Shown in pieces: positions 9,010 to 19,000 of a DNA stretch of 63,592 bases. Made by a program: the position numbers and the translations under genes. Origin of the DNA: CALZKI01 sp045124055 (lineage in GTDB: Bacteria; Bacillota; Clostridia; Lachnospirales; Lachnospiraceae); NCBI GenBank assembly GCA_045124055.1, contig JBGVKZ010000012.1, forward strand, positions 1 through 63,592, in the 5' to 3' direction. The notes below the pieces were generated by a model. It did no database searches, was not told the origin of the DNA, and saw nothing but the letters and a program-made list of their open reading frames with translations. Each line of letters opens with the position of its first letter. The first letter of the stretch is position 1.

Positions 9010-10629
9010 ATGGCTAAAGAAATTAAATATGGAGCAGAGGCTCGTGCAGCCTTAGAAGCAGGTGTAAATCAGCTTGCAAATACAGTAAGAGTAACCTTAG
9101 GACCAAAAGGTAGAAACGTTGTATTAGATAAATCTTTTGGTGCACCACTGATTACCAATGATGGTGTAACAATCGCAAAAGAAATCGAGTTAGAAGACGC
9201 TTTTGAAAATATGGGAGCACAGCTTGTAAAAGAAGTTGCTACAAAGACAAACGATGTAGCAGGTGATGGAACAACAACGGCTACTGTTTTAGCTCAGGCA
9301 ATGATTAATGCCGGTATGAAAAATTTAGCAGCAGGTGCGAACCCAATTATTTTAAGAAAAGGTATGAAAAAAGCCACTGATTGTGCAGTAGAATCTATCG
9401 CCAGTATGAGTTCTAAAGTAAATGGAAAAGAACATATTGCAAGGGTTGCTGCCATTTCAGCAGGTGATGAAGCTGTTGGTCAGTTAGTAGCAGATGCTAT
9501 GGAAAAGGTTTCAGGAGATGGTGTTATCACAATCGAAGAAAGCAAAACAATGATGACAGAACTGGATTTAGTAGAAGGTATGCAGTTTGACCGTGGTTAC
9601 ATTTCCGCTTACATGGCAACCGATATGGATAAAATGGAAGCTGTTTTAGACGACCCATATATTTTAATCACAGATAAAAAGATTTCAAGTATTCAGGAAA
9701 TTTTACCACTCCTTGAACAGATTGTTCAGTCAGGTGCAAAATTATTGATTATTGCAGAAGATGTAGAAGGCGAAGCTTTAACCACATTAATCGTAAATAA
9801 ATTGCGTGGTACTTTCAACGTAGTAGCTGTAAAAGCACCAGGTTATGGCGACAGAAGAAAAGCGATGCTTGAAGATATTGCTATTTTAACTGGTGGTCAG
9901 GTGATTAGCAGTGAATTAGGTCTTGACTTAAAAGACACTACAATGGCTCAGTTAGGTCATGCAAAATCTGTAAAAATACAGAAAGAAAATACTGTAATTG
10001 TAGATGGTAGTGGTGATAAAGCAGCAATTTCTGCAAGAATTGCACAGATTAAAAATGCGATTGAAACAACAACCTCTGAATTTGATAAAGAAAAATTACA
10101 GGAACGTCTTGCAAAATTAGCAGGCGGTGTTGCAGTTATCCGTGTTGGTGCGGCTACGGAAACAGAAATGAAAGAAGCAAAACTTCGTTTGGAAGATGCT
10201 CTTGCAGCAACAAGAGCAGCCGTAGAAGAAGGTATTATTTCAGGTGGTGGTTCTGCTTACATTCATGCAACAAAAGAAGTTTCTAAATTAGTAGCAAATC
10301 TTTCAGGTGATGAAAAGACAGGTGCTGAAATTGTATTAAAAGCATTGGAAGCTCCACTTTATCATATTGCTGCAAATGCAGGACTTGAAGGTAGCGTTAT
10401 TATTAACAAAGTTCGTGAATCAGAAGTTGGCGTTGGTTTCGATGCCTTAAAAGAAGAATATGTAGATATGGTTAGTGCAGGTATTCTTGACCCTGCAAAA
10501 GTTACAAGAAGTGCACTCCAGAATGCTACAAGTGTTGCAAGTACTCTTCTTACCACAGAATCTGTTGTAGCAAACATCAAAGAAGATGCACCAGCTATGC
10601 CAGCAAATCCAGGAATGGGAATGATGTAA
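9010..10629 (+). CDS. groEL: Chaperonin GroEL
   Basis: The 539-residue subunit forms the tetradecameric folding chamber. Visible hallmarks are VRVTLGPKGRNVVLDKSFG, NDGVTIAKEIELED, the ATP-binding VAGDGTTTATVLAQA, and a Gly/Met-rich C-terminal tail ending NPGMGMM. The length is normal and there is no internal break. TTGGAGG lies upstream. The gene ends 20 bases before a strong intrinsic terminator, so groESL is a two-gene operon. Confidence 0.98.
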   Translation: MAKEIKYGAEARAALEAGVNQLANTVRVTLGPKGRNVVLDKSFGAPLITNDGVTIAKEIELEDAFENMGAQLVKEVATKTNDVAGDGTTTATVLAQAMINAGMKNLAAGANPIILRKGMKKATDCAVESIASMSSKVNGKEHIARVAAISAGDEAVGQLVADAMEKVSGDGVITIEESKTMMTELDLVEGMQFDRGYISAYMATDMDKMEAVLDDPYILITDKKISSIQEILPLLEQIVQSGAKLLIIAEDVEGEALTTLIVNKLRGTFNVVAVKAPGYGDRRKAMLEDIAILTGGQVISSELGLDLKDTTMAQLGHAKSVKIQKENTVIVDGSGDKAAISARIAQIKNAIETTTSEFDKEKLQERLAKLAGGVAVIRVGAATETEMKEAKLRLEDALAATRAAVEEGIISGGGSAYIHATKEVSKLVANLSGDEKTGAEIVLKALEAPLYHIAANAGLEGSVIINKVRESEVGVGFDALKEEYVDMVSAGILDPAKVTRSALQNATSVASTLLTTESVVANIKEDAPAMPANPGMGMM

Positions 10630-10649
10630 GATAGTTTAGGAGATATACA

Positions 10650-10680
10650 GGCGAGGAAATAGTTCCTCGCCTATTTTTTG
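10650..10680 (+). terminator. Intrinsic terminator after groEL
   Basis: GGCGAGGAA and TTCCTCGCC form a perfect 9-bp stem with a short loop (10650-10671), followed by TATTTTTTG. Confidence 0.9.
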
Positions 10681-10760
10681 TATTTTCGGTGCATTATTTG
10701 GGGGATAAGTATTTTTTGGCACAAAATGCGAAACAATTAAGTCTTCAAAGAACTTTAGGA

Positions 10761-10789
10761 TTTACATTATGAAAAAATGATATTATAAT
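10761..10789 (+). promoter_or_regulatory. Promoter of the apt-rsh operon
   Basis: TTTACA (10761-10766), a 17-base spacer and a perfect TATAAT (10784-10789) form a sigma-A promoter about 60 bases before apt. The leader contains a small stem GCACAT/ATGTGC (10804-10823). Confidence 0.85.
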
Positions 10790-10852
10790 TAATTTTATTA
10801 TAGGCACATTTTTTTCTATGTGCTAAATTCACAAAAGGGAAGGAATTTTTTT

Positions 10853-11377
10853 ATGAAAAAGTTGGAAGAATATGTAAGAAGTATACCTGATTTTCCAGAA
10901 GAAGGTATTATTTTTAGAGATATTACAAGTGTATTACAGGATGCAGATGGGTTACAACTTGCTGTGGATACAATGCAGGATAAAATAAAAGACCTTGACT
11001 TTGATGTGGTTGCAGGGGCAGAATCCAGAGGGTTCATTTTTGGCACAGCCATTGCCTATAACCTTCACAAGCCATTTGTCTTAGTTAGAAAAAAAGGGAA
11101 ATTGCCTTGTGAAACCATTTCAGAAGACTATGATTTGGAATATGGGAAAGCAACTATTGAAATTCATAAGGACGCAATCAAGCCAGGTCAGAAAGTACTT
11201 TTAGTAGACGATTTAATTGCAACAGGTGGTACAGCCAAAGCTGCCATTCATTTAATTGAGAGGCTTGGTGGTGAAGTAGTAGCCTGCGTATATTTGATTG
11301 AATTGGCAGGACTGGAAGGCCGTAAAAAATTAGAAGGTTACAGGGTTGAAGCAGCTATTTGTTATGAGGGAAAATAA
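10853..11377 (+). CDS. apt: Adenine phosphoribosyltransferase
   Basis: This 174-residue enzyme converts adenine and PRPP to AMP and pyrophosphate in purine salvage. The PRPP loop VLLVDDLIATGGTAKAA and the N-terminal PDFPEEGIIFRDIT are diagnostic. The ATG at 10853 has GGGAAGGA upstream and gives the usual family length; an ATG 11 codons earlier would add a non-homologous tail. It opens the operon with rsh, a common Firmicutes pairing of purine salvage and (p)ppGpp metabolism. Confidence 0.97.
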   Translation: MKKLEEYVRSIPDFPEEGIIFRDITSVLQDADGLQLAVDTMQDKIKDLDFDVVAGAESRGFIFGTAIAYNLHKPFVLVRKKGKLPCETISEDYDLEYGKATIEIHKDAIKPGQKVLLVDDLIATGGTAKAAIHLIERLGGEVVACVYLIELAGLEGRKKLEGYRVEAAICYEGK

Positions 11378-11402
11378 TCAATAAAGTCAGCGGCGGTGTT
11401 TT

Positions 11403-13712
11403 ATGACGGAAGAAAAGAAAGAATTAGTAATTGATGATGGTAGAATTGAAGCGGTGCAGGAACATTTAAGTCCCGAAGAATTATATCGGGATTTAATTTC
11501 TCGTGTTCAAAAGTATCACCCTTCCGATGATACTTCATTAATTGAGAAGGCGTATAACCTTGCTTTTGAAGCACATAAGGAGCAAAGGAGAAAGTCAGGT
11601 GAACCTTATATTATTCACCCACTTTGCGTAGCAATTATTTTGGCAGATTTGGAAATGGATAAGGAGACGATTGCGGCAGGCTTGTTGCATGATGTTGTAG
11701 AAGATACCATTTATACCAGTGATGAAATTAAAAACTATTTCGGAGAAGATGTTGCTCTTTTAGTAGATGGCGTGACAAAACTGCAGTCTTTACAATTAGG
11801 AGACAATAACGCCGCTATGGATAAAGATAAAGAAAAACTGGAAATGCAGGCAGAAAATCTTAGAAAGATGTTTCTGGCTATGGCAAAAGATATTAGAGTT
11901 ATCATTATCAAATTGGCGGACAGACTTCACAATATGCGTACTTTGAAATATATGAAGCCTGAAAAACAGCAGAGAATCGCCAGAGAAACATTGGATATTT
12001 ACGCACCGATTGCACAAAGACTTGGTATTTCTAAAATCAAAGTAGAATTGGACGATTTATCCTTAAAATACTTGCAACCGGAAGTTTACTATGATTTAGT
12101 AGATAAAATTGCAGTTAGAAAGAGCGTTCGAGAAAAATATATTCAAACAATCGTTGAAGAAGTTAGTGAACATATTTCAGAGGCTGGAATTAAAGCCAAA
12201 ATTGATGGCCGTGTAAAACACTTCTTTAGTATTTATAAGAAAATGAAGAACCAAAATAAAACTATTGACCAGATTTATGATTTATTTGCGGTTCGTATTA
12301 TTGTGGACAGTGTCAAAGACTGTTATGCAGCTCTTGGTGTAATTCATGAAATTTATAAGCCGATTCCTGGCAGATTTAAGGATTATATTGCAATGCCAAA
12401 ACCAAATATGTATCAATCTTTGCATACAACTTTGATGGGAAGTAGCGGACAACCATTTGAAATACAGATTCGTACTTTTGATATGCATAAAGCAGCTGAG
12501 TATGGTATCGCTGCCCATTGGAAGTATAAAGAAGCTTCTGACGGCAAAAAACCGGAAACTCAAGAAGAAGAAAAGCTGGTTTGGCTTCGTCAGATTTTGG
12601 AATGGCAGAGAGATATGTCTGATAACAAGGAATTTATGAGCTTACTTAAGAGTGATTTAGACTTGTTCTCGGATAATGTATATTGCTTTACTCCAAGCGG
12701 AGATGTTAAAAATCTTCCAGCAGGAAGTACCCCGATAGATTTTGCGTATAGCATTCATAGTGCGGTGGGCAACAAAATGGTTGGTGCTAGAGTAAACGGA
12801 AAGTTAGTTACCATTGATTATGAAATCAAAAATGGAGATTTAATTGAAATTTTAACTTCTCAAAACTCCAAAGGTCCAAGTCGTGACTGGCTTAACATTG
12901 TTAAGAGTCCACAGGCAAGAAGTAAAATTAATCAATGGTTTAAAAATGAATCAAAAGAAGACAACATTGTTCGTGGTAAAGAGGCAATTTTAAGTTATTG
13001 TAAAGCAAAAACCATCAATGTTACAGAGATTATGATTCCACAGTATATGACAGCCATTATGCGAAAATATGGCTTTCGAGACTGGGAGGCTGTATTGGCA
13101 GCCATAGGACATGGAGGACTAAAAGAAGGTCAGATTGTCAATAAAATGGTGGAAATGTACGACAAAGACCACCCGAAAGTTGTGACGGATGAGGAAATTG
13201 TAGCTGCCGTTGAGGAAAATGCACAGTCAATTAAGACTCAGCATATGCGTTCTAAAAATGGAATTACTGTTAAAGGTATTCATGATGTGGCAGTACGTTT
13301 TTCAAAATGTTGTAGTCCGGTTCCGGGAGATGAAATTGTCGGCTTCGTAACAAGAGGCCGAGGGGTTTCTATTCATAGAACAGACTGTGTCAACGTAATT
13401 AACTTACCGGAAATTGAAACAAGCAGATTGATTGATGCTGAGTGGGAAGGAACGGAAGATAGTTTTGGCGAAAAATATTTGGCTGAAATTAAAATCTTTG
13501 CTAATAATCGAAATGGTTTGTTGGCAGATGTTTCCAAAGCACTGACAGAGAAGAATATCAATATTTTGGCGGTGAACACAAGAACCAACAAGCAAAATAT
13601 TGCCACAATGTCAATCTCTTTTGAAATTTCCAGCAGAGATGAATTAATCCGAATTATTGATAAGATTCGTTCGATTGAAAGTGTTGTAGATATTGAAAGG
13701 ACGACAGGCTAA
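11403..13712 (+). CDS. relA: Bifunctional (p)ppGpp synthetase/hydrolase (RelA/SpoT homologue)
   Basis: The 769-residue protein has an HD hydrolase domain near residues 50-200 (HKEQRRKSGEPYIIHP, LLHDVVEDT, ADRLHNMRTL), a synthetase domain (GRVKHFFSIYKKMK, YDLFAVRIIV, PNMYQSLHTTL, EIQIRTFDMH), a TGS domain (YCFTPSGDVKNLP) and a C-terminal ACT domain. It makes and degrades the stringent-response alarmone. An intact HD domain suggests both activities. It is 25 bases after apt and overlaps the start of the next gene. Confidence 0.97.
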   Translation: MTEEKKELVIDDGRIEAVQEHLSPEELYRDLISRVQKYHPSDDTSLIEKAYNLAFEAHKEQRRKSGEPYIIHPLCVAIILADLEMDKETIAAGLLHDVVEDTIYTSDEIKNYFGEDVALLVDGVTKLQSLQLGDNNAAMDKDKEKLEMQAENLRKMFLAMAKDIRVIIIKLADRLHNMRTLKYMKPEKQQRIARETLDIYAPIAQRLGISKIKVELDDLSLKYLQPEVYYDLVDKIAVRKSVREKYIQTIVEEVSEHISEAGIKAKIDGRVKHFFSIYKKMKNQNKTIDQIYDLFAVRIIVDSVKDCYAALGVIHEIYKPIPGRFKDYIAMPKPNMYQSLHTTLMGSSGQPFEIQIRTFDMHKAAEYGIAAHWKYKEASDGKKPETQEEEKLVWLRQILEWQRDMSDNKEFMSLLKSDLDLFSDNVYCFTPSGDVKNLPAGSTPIDFAYSIHSAVGNKMVGARVNGKLVTIDYEIKNGDLIEILTSQNSKGPSRDWLNIVKSPQARSKINQWFKNESKEDNIVRGKEAILSYCKAKTINVTEIMIPQYMTAIMRKYGFRDWEAVLAAIGHGGLKEGQIVNKMVEMYDKDHPKVVTDEEIVAAVEENAQSIKTQHMRSKNGITVKGIHDVAVRFSKCCSPVPGDEIVGFVTRGRGVSIHRTDCVNVINLPEIETSRLIDAEWEGTEDSFGEKYLAEIKIFANNRNGLLADVSKALTEKNINILAVNTRTNKQNIATMSISFEISSRDELIRIIDKIRSIESVVDIERTTG

Positions 13713-14344
13713 TGGCAGAACTAAAAATTGGAAGAATTACGTTAGGTATGTGCCAGACGAATTTCTATTTCTTATATATAGAAGGTAGCAATGAAGTAAT
13801 TGCAATAGACCCAGCAGATAAAGGGGCTTACTTATATGACACCTTAAAAAAGCACAATTTCACCGTAGGTGCTATTTTGCTAACCCATGGTCATTTTGAT
13901 CATATTTGGGGATGTAATGAATTAAGAGAATTATCAGGTGCAAAAGTATATGCATACAAAGAGGAAGAAGATGTCTTGTTAAGTGAAAGGCTAAATGTGT
14001 CAGCCGGGGTAGGAAGACCATATACTGTGAAAGCTGATTATTTCTTCGGAGATAATGAGACCTTTGAACTGTGTGGAATTAGTGGCAAAGTGATAGCAAC
14101 ACCAGGACATACAAAGGGAAGCTGTTGCTACTATTTTGAAGAAGCAAATATTTTAGTAAGTGGTGATACCTTGTTTCAGGAATCCGTTGGAAGAACTGAT
14201 TTACCGACAGGTTCTGGTGGAACGATTGTTCGTTCTATTAAAGAACGACTGCTATGTTTGCCAGGGGAGACAAAAGTCTATCCGGGACACGGAGATTTTA
14301 CCACCATTTCATATGAAGCAAAGTACAATCCATTTTGTGTATAA
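13712..14344 (+). CDS. Metallo-beta-lactamase-fold hydrolase (glyoxalase II-like)
   Basis: A 210-residue single-domain hydrolase with the zinc motif THGHFDH, a second ligand region TPGHTKGSCCYYF, SGDTLF and YPGHGD. This is the layout of the GloB-like MBL family in which thioesterase and other hydrolase activities occur. The start overlaps the rsh stop (TAATG), implying translational coupling. This gene commonly sits between rsh and hemZ in Clostridia. The exact substrate is unknown. Confidence 0.9.
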   Translation: MAELKIGRITLGMCQTNFYFLYIEGSNEVIAIDPADKGAYLYDTLKKHNFTVGAILLTHGHFDHIWGCNELRELSGAKVYAYKEEEDVLLSERLNVSAGVGRPYTVKADYFFGDNETFELCGISGKVIATPGHTKGSCCYYFEEANILVSGDTLFQESVGRTDLPTGSGGTIVRSIKERLLCLPGETKVYPGHGDFTTISYEAKYNPFCV

Positions 14345-14410
14345 CGATTGCCGGGTAGGTTTTTTGAATCTACTCGGTTATGTGCGTTTATACTTGCGAA
14401 AGGAAAATTT

Positions 14411-15853
14411 ATGTTTGTTGTTAAATTAAATAAAACACAATTTGAATATGATATTCATTCCATTGTAAAAGCATTTTATCCGGAAAAAGATGTGAAGGTT
14501 CTAACACCGGATTCTGTTATCAAGGATAAAGAGTGGTTTCATAGAGAACCAAATATGTGGATAGATTTTTGGGAAGATAAGATTGAAGTGAAAGCACAGG
14601 GACTTTATGAATTTGAGCTTTTGGCATCGCATATGGCGTATAAAGATGAATTTAAAAAGTTTTTATATAGATGTTTATGCAAAGAAACAGAGAAAACATT
14701 GCCTTGGGGAAATTTGACGGGAATCAGACCAACCAAAATCGCAATGGGTATGATGGAAAATGACAAAGCAGATAATGAAATAATGAGCTATATGGAAACG
14801 GAACATTACGTTTCAAAAGAAAAGGCAAAGTTAAGTTTGGATATAGCAAAAAGAGAAAAGAGACTACTGGATTCATTACATTATGAAAATGGATACAGTT
14901 TATATATTGGAATTCCATTTTGCCCTACAACTTGCCTTTATTGTTCTTTTACCTCCTATCCGATTTGTTCCTGGAAAAACAGAATGAACGAGTATTTGGA
15001 AGCTGTATTTAAAGAGATTGATTTTGTTGCGAAAGCTTATGAACATAAGATTTTAGATACGGTTTATATAGGCGGCGGAACTCCCACTACTTTGGAGGCA
15101 GAAGAATTAGACAGATTACTTACAAAAGTCAAATCTACATTTAACTTTACAAATGTAAAAGAATTTACCGTAGAAGCTGGACGAGCTGACAGCATTACTT
15201 ATGACAAACTGGTTGTTCTGAAAAAGCATGGAGTCACTAGAATTTCAATTAATCCTCAGACTATGAAAGAGGAAACACTCAAGGTGATTGGAAGAAGACA
15301 TACAGTAGAGCAGGTGATTGAAGCATTTCATATGGCGAGAGAACTGGGCTTTGATAATATTAATATGGATATTATTTTAGGTTTACCAGGAGAAATGGAA
15401 GAAGATGTGCTTTATACCACGGAGGAGATTAAGAAGTTAAAACCGGATAGTCTCACGGTTCATTCTCTAGCGATTAAAAGAGCCAGTCGTTTACATAGCT
15501 GGATTACGGAAAATGGAATCGCAACGTTAAAAAACACAGATAAAACTATGGAAATCGCATCAAAAGCGGCAGAAGATATGGAACTTTTTCCATATTATTT
15601 GTATAGACAAAAGAATATGTCGGGTAATTTTGAAAATGTGGGCTATGCAAAAGAAGGCAAGGAAGGAATCTATAACATACTGATTATGGAAGAAAAACAG
15701 ACGATTGTTGCCCTTGGTGCTGGAAGCATTACAAAAGTGGTTCTTCCAGACGGTAGAATTGAAAGATGCGACAATGTAAAGGATGTTTCTTTATACATTG
15801 AAAAGATAGATGAAATGATTGAGAGAAAGAAGTCGCTTTTTGCCTTGAAATAG
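14411..15853 (+). CDS. hemZ: Oxygen-independent coproporphyrinogen dehydrogenase-like radical SAM protein HemZ
   Basis: About 480 residues. The radical SAM cluster motif is CPTTCLYCSF (CxxxCxxC), followed by YIGGGTPTTLEAEEL and the HemN-type region INMDIILGLPGE. The N-terminal ~160 residues are the HemZ-specific extension. I chose the ATG at 14411 because AAAGGA lies just upstream; the frame stays open from 14348, but that region forms a hairpin (CCGGGTAG/CTACTCGG, 14351-14377) and lacks an RBS. Many clostridial HemZ proteins occur without a full heme pathway, so the true substrate is uncertain. Confidence 0.9.
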   Translation: MFVVKLNKTQFEYDIHSIVKAFYPEKDVKVLTPDSVIKDKEWFHREPNMWIDFWEDKIEVKAQGLYEFELLASHMAYKDEFKKFLYRCLCKETEKTLPWGNLTGIRPTKIAMGMMENDKADNEIMSYMETEHYVSKEKAKLSLDIAKREKRLLDSLHYENGYSLYIGIPFCPTTCLYCSFTSYPICSWKNRMNEYLEAVFKEIDFVAKAYEHKILDTVYIGGGTPTTLEAEELDRLLTKVKSTFNFTNVKEFTVEAGRADSITYDKLVVLKKHGVTRISINPQTMKEETLKVIGRRHTVEQVIEAFHMARELGFDNINMDIILGLPGEMEEDVLYTTEEIKKLKPDSLTVHSLAIKRASRLHSWITENGIATLKNTDKTMEIASKAAEDMELFPYYLYRQKNMSGNFENVGYAKEGKEGIYNILIMEEKQTIVALGAGSITKVVLPDGRIERCDNVKDVSLYIEKIDEMIERKKSLFALK

Positions 15854-15904
15854 TTTCTAAAAAAGTGTAAAATCGACTAGATGATAAGAAAGGATAAAAA
15901 GATT

Positions 15905-17164
15905 ATGGCATTAACCAAAAAACCGGTTACGGGTATGAAAGATATTCTCCCTAACGAAATGCAGCTTAGGGATTATGTAATAAGCGTTATTAAAGAAACT
16001 TATGGAAAATTTGGATTTACATCCATTGAAACACCTTGTGTAGAAAATATTGAAAATCTAACCAATAAGCAAGGTGGCGAAAATGAAAAACTTATTTTTA
16101 AAATTTTAAAACGTGGTGAAAAATTAAACTTAGAAACGGCTAAGGAAGAAGCAGATTTAGTAGATGGCGGTCTTAGATATGATTTAACTGTTCCGTTGGT
16201 TCGTTATTATTCTAATCATGCAAATGAATTGCCTTCTCCGTTTAAGGCACTTCAGATGGGCAATGTTTTCCGTGCAGACAGACCACAAAAGGGTAGATAT
16301 CGTCAGTTTATGCAATGTGATATTGATATTTTAGGCGAACCATCTAACCTTGCAGAAATTGAATTGATTTTAGCAACTACTACAACCCTTGGTAAATTAG
16401 GATTTAAGAAATTCCAGATTCGTATCAACGAAAGAAGAATTTTGAAGGCTATGGCAGCTTACAGTGGTTTTTCAGAAGACAGCTATGATACCGTTTTCAT
16501 TATTCTAGATAAAATGGATAAAATTGGTAAGGAAGGCGTTTCGGATGAACTTTTAAAAGCAGGCTTTGCACAGGAAAGTGTAGACAAATACCTCGGTTTA
16601 TTTGATGGAATTGAGAAAGCCCAAAATCCAATCAAATATCTTGCAAAAGAATTAGAAGGCGTGATGGATGCTGAAGTAGAACAGAATCTTTCTGAAATTA
16701 TAGAAAGTGTGGATAAAACAAAAGCGGCTGATTTTGAAATCGTATTTGATCCAACATTAGTTCGTGGTATGTCTTACTACACAGGAACAATTTTTGAAAT
16801 CGCTATGCCGGAATTTGGCGGAAGCTGTGGCGGCGGTGGAAGATATGACAAGATGGTTGGCAAGTTTACTGGTAACGATGTACCGGCTTGTGGTTTTTCT
16901 ATCGGTTTTGAAAGAATTATTCTGATTATGATGGAAAATGGTTTCCAGATTCCAAATGCAGCACAAAAGAAAGCTTACTTAGTAGAAAAAGGCATTCAAA
17001 CAGAAGAATTGTGTAAAGTAATTGAAGAAGCACAAAAAGAACGTGAAAATGGTATGCAAGTACTGGTTACACGTATGAATAAAAATAAGAAATTCCAAAA
17101 AGAACAACTTATAAAAGAAGGTTATGAGGAATTTAAAGAGTTTTATAAAGAACCATTGAAATAA
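15905..17164 (+). CDS. hisS: Histidyl-tRNA synthetase
   Basis: This class II synthetase of about 419 residues charges tRNA-His. Visible motifs are PVTGMKDILPNE at the start, the motif 2 region GNVFRADRPQKGRYRQFMQCDID, GMSYYTGTIFE and the motif 3 region ACGFSIGFERI. The C-terminus is shorter than in E. coli but in the family range. I prefer the ATG at 15905 over 15881, since AAAGGA (15889-15894) precedes it and homologues begin MALTKKP. It is followed by aspS, the usual pairing. Confidence 0.96.
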   Translation: MALTKKPVTGMKDILPNEMQLRDYVISVIKETYGKFGFTSIETPCVENIENLTNKQGGENEKLIFKILKRGEKLNLETAKEEADLVDGGLRYDLTVPLVRYYSNHANELPSPFKALQMGNVFRADRPQKGRYRQFMQCDIDILGEPSNLAEIELILATTTTLGKLGFKKFQIRINERRILKAMAAYSGFSEDSYDTVFIILDKMDKIGKEGVSDELLKAGFAQESVDKYLGLFDGIEKAQNPIKYLAKELEGVMDAEVEQNLSEIIESVDKTKAADFEIVFDPTLVRGMSYYTGTIFEIAMPEFGGSCGGGGRYDKMVGKFTGNDVPACGFSIGFERIILIMMENGFQIPNAAQKKAYLVEKGIQTEELCKVIEEAQKERENGMQVLVTRMNKNKKFQKEQLIKEGYEEFKEFYKEPLK

Positions 17165-17195
17165 TATGGAGTGAAATAATTAGGAGGCTATTAAA

Positions 17196-18998
17196 ATGGC
17201 AGAAACAATGAAAGGTCTTACCCGTACATGCAGATGTGGTGAATTGTCCGTTGCAAATGTAGGACAGACAGTAACTGTTATGGGCTGGGTACAAAAACAG
17301 AGAAATAAAGGCGGAATTATTTTCGTTGATTTAAGAGACCGTGCAGGCTTATTACAGATTATTTTTGAAGAAGCAGACTGTGGAAGTGAAAATTTTGCAA
17401 AAGCAGAAAAGCTTCGTAGTGAATTTGTAGTAGCCGTAACGGGTGTTATTGAAAAAAGAAGCGGTGCAGTGAATGAAAATTTAGCCACAGGTGAAATTGA
17501 AGTTCGAGCAAAGAGCATTCGTATTTTATCAGAATCAGAGACACCTCCATTCCCGGTAGAAGCAGATTCTAAAACAAAGGAAGAACTGAGATTAAAATAT
17601 AGATACTTAGACCTTAGAAGACCGGATTTGCAGAAAAATATTATTTTGAGAAGCAAAATCGTTTCTGCCATGAGAAGCTTTATGGCAAACGAAGGTTTCT
17701 TGGAAATTGAAACACCTATTTTGTGTAAGTCTACACCAGAAGGGGCAAGAGATTATCTTGTACCAAGCCGCGTGCATCCAGGTACATTTTACGCCCTTCC
17801 TCAGTCTCCACAGATTTTTAAACAGCTTTTGATGTGTTCTGGTTATGATAGATACTTCCAGATTGCAAGATGTTTCCGTGATGAAGATTTACGTGCGGAC
17901 AGACAGCCAGAATTTACCCAGGCGGATATGGAATTATCTTTTGTAGATGTAGAAGATGTAATTGAAGTAAATGAGAGATTGATTCAGCACATTTGTAAAG
18001 AAGCGATTGGTCTTGATGTACAGCTTCCAATTCCAAGAATTACTTGGCAGAATGCTATGGATAGATATGGTTCTGATAAACCGGATACACGTTTTGGTAT
18101 GGAATTACAGAACGTAACAGAAGTTGTAAAAGGTTGTGGATTCTCCGTATTTACTTCTGCTATTGAAAATGGTGGTTCCGTTCGTGGTATCAATGCAAAG
18201 GGACAGGCTGAAATGCCAAGAAAGAAAATAGATGCTTTAGTAGAATTTGCAAAAGGATATGGTGCAAAAGGTCTTGCATACCTTGCTATTTTACCTGATG
18301 GCACATACAAATCTTCTTTTGCAAAATTTATGACAGAAGAAGAATTAAAAGCTTTAGTTGAGGCTATGGGTGGCGAAAATGGAGATTTACTCTTATTTGC
18401 CGCAGATAAGAACAAGATTGTATATAGTGTTCTGGGAGCTTTAAGATTAGAAGTGGCAAAACAGATGGGCATTATTGATGAAGACAAATTTAACTTCGTA
18501 TGGGTAACAGAATTCCCACTTCTTGAGTATAGCGAAGAAGAAGATCGTTTTGTAGCTGTTCATCACCCATTCACAATGCCTATGGAAGAAGATTGGCAAT
18601 ATATTGATTCAGACCCGGGTAGAGTACGTGCGAAAGCATATGATATTGTATTAAACGGTGTTGAATTAGGCGGTGGTTCTGTTCGTATTCATCAGAACGA
18701 TATTCAGGAAAAAATGTTTGAAGTAATTGGACTTACAAAAGAAGAAGCGAATGATAAATTTGGTTTCTTATTAAGTGCTTTCAAATACGGTGTTCCACCA
18801 CACGCTGGATTGGCTTACGGTGTTGACCGTTTTGTTATGTTACTTGTTAAAGCAGACAGCATTCGTGAAGTAATTGCTTTCCCAAAAGTAAAAGATGCTT
18901 CCTGTCTTATGAGTGATGCACCAAATGTAGTAGAACAGAAACAGTTAGACGAGTTGTCTATTGCAATAGCAAAAGCAGACGAAGAAAAAGAGGAATAA
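17196..18998 (+). CDS. aspS: Aspartyl-tRNA synthetase, bacterial type
   Basis: The 600-residue class IIb enzyme has an N-terminal OB anticodon-binding domain (VTVMGWVQKQRNKGGIIFVDLRDR), the catalytic motifs (FLEIETPILCKSTPEGARDYLVPSR, ARCFRDEDLRADRQPEFTQ), the bacterial-specific GAD insertion (about residues 290-410) and motif 3 (GLAYGVDRFVMLL). Full length and intact. It lies 31 bases after hisS with AGGAGG upstream. Whether it is discriminating or also charges tRNA-Asn cannot be decided here. Confidence 0.97.
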   Translation: MAETMKGLTRTCRCGELSVANVGQTVTVMGWVQKQRNKGGIIFVDLRDRAGLLQIIFEEADCGSENFAKAEKLRSEFVVAVTGVIEKRSGAVNENLATGEIEVRAKSIRILSESETPPFPVEADSKTKEELRLKYRYLDLRRPDLQKNIILRSKIVSAMRSFMANEGFLEIETPILCKSTPEGARDYLVPSRVHPGTFYALPQSPQIFKQLLMCSGYDRYFQIARCFRDEDLRADRQPEFTQADMELSFVDVEDVIEVNERLIQHICKEAIGLDVQLPIPRITWQNAMDRYGSDKPDTRFGMELQNVTEVVKGCGFSVFTSAIENGGSVRGINAKGQAEMPRKKIDALVEFAKGYGAKGLAYLAILPDGTYKSSFAKFMTEEELKALVEAMGGENGDLLLFAADKNKIVYSVLGALRLEVAKQMGIIDEDKFNFVWVTEFPLLEYSEEEDRFVAVHHPFTMPMEEDWQYIDSDPGRVRAKAYDIVLNGVELGGGSVRIHQNDIQEKMFEVIGLTKEEANDKFGFLLSAFKYGVPPHAGLAYGVDRFVMLLVKADSIREVIAFPKVKDASCLMSDAPNVVEQKQLDELSIAIAKADEEKEE

Positions 18999-19000
18999 TC

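Noticed and set aside
14351..14377. Terminator between the MBL hydrolase and hemZ genes
   Set aside because: CCGGGTAG/CTACTCGG forms a stem but no T-run follows it; the T-run lies in the loop.
15854..17195. T-box leader before hisS or aspS
   Set aside because: The gaps are 51 and 31 bases, too short for a T-box, and no UGGN-type antiterminator is visible.
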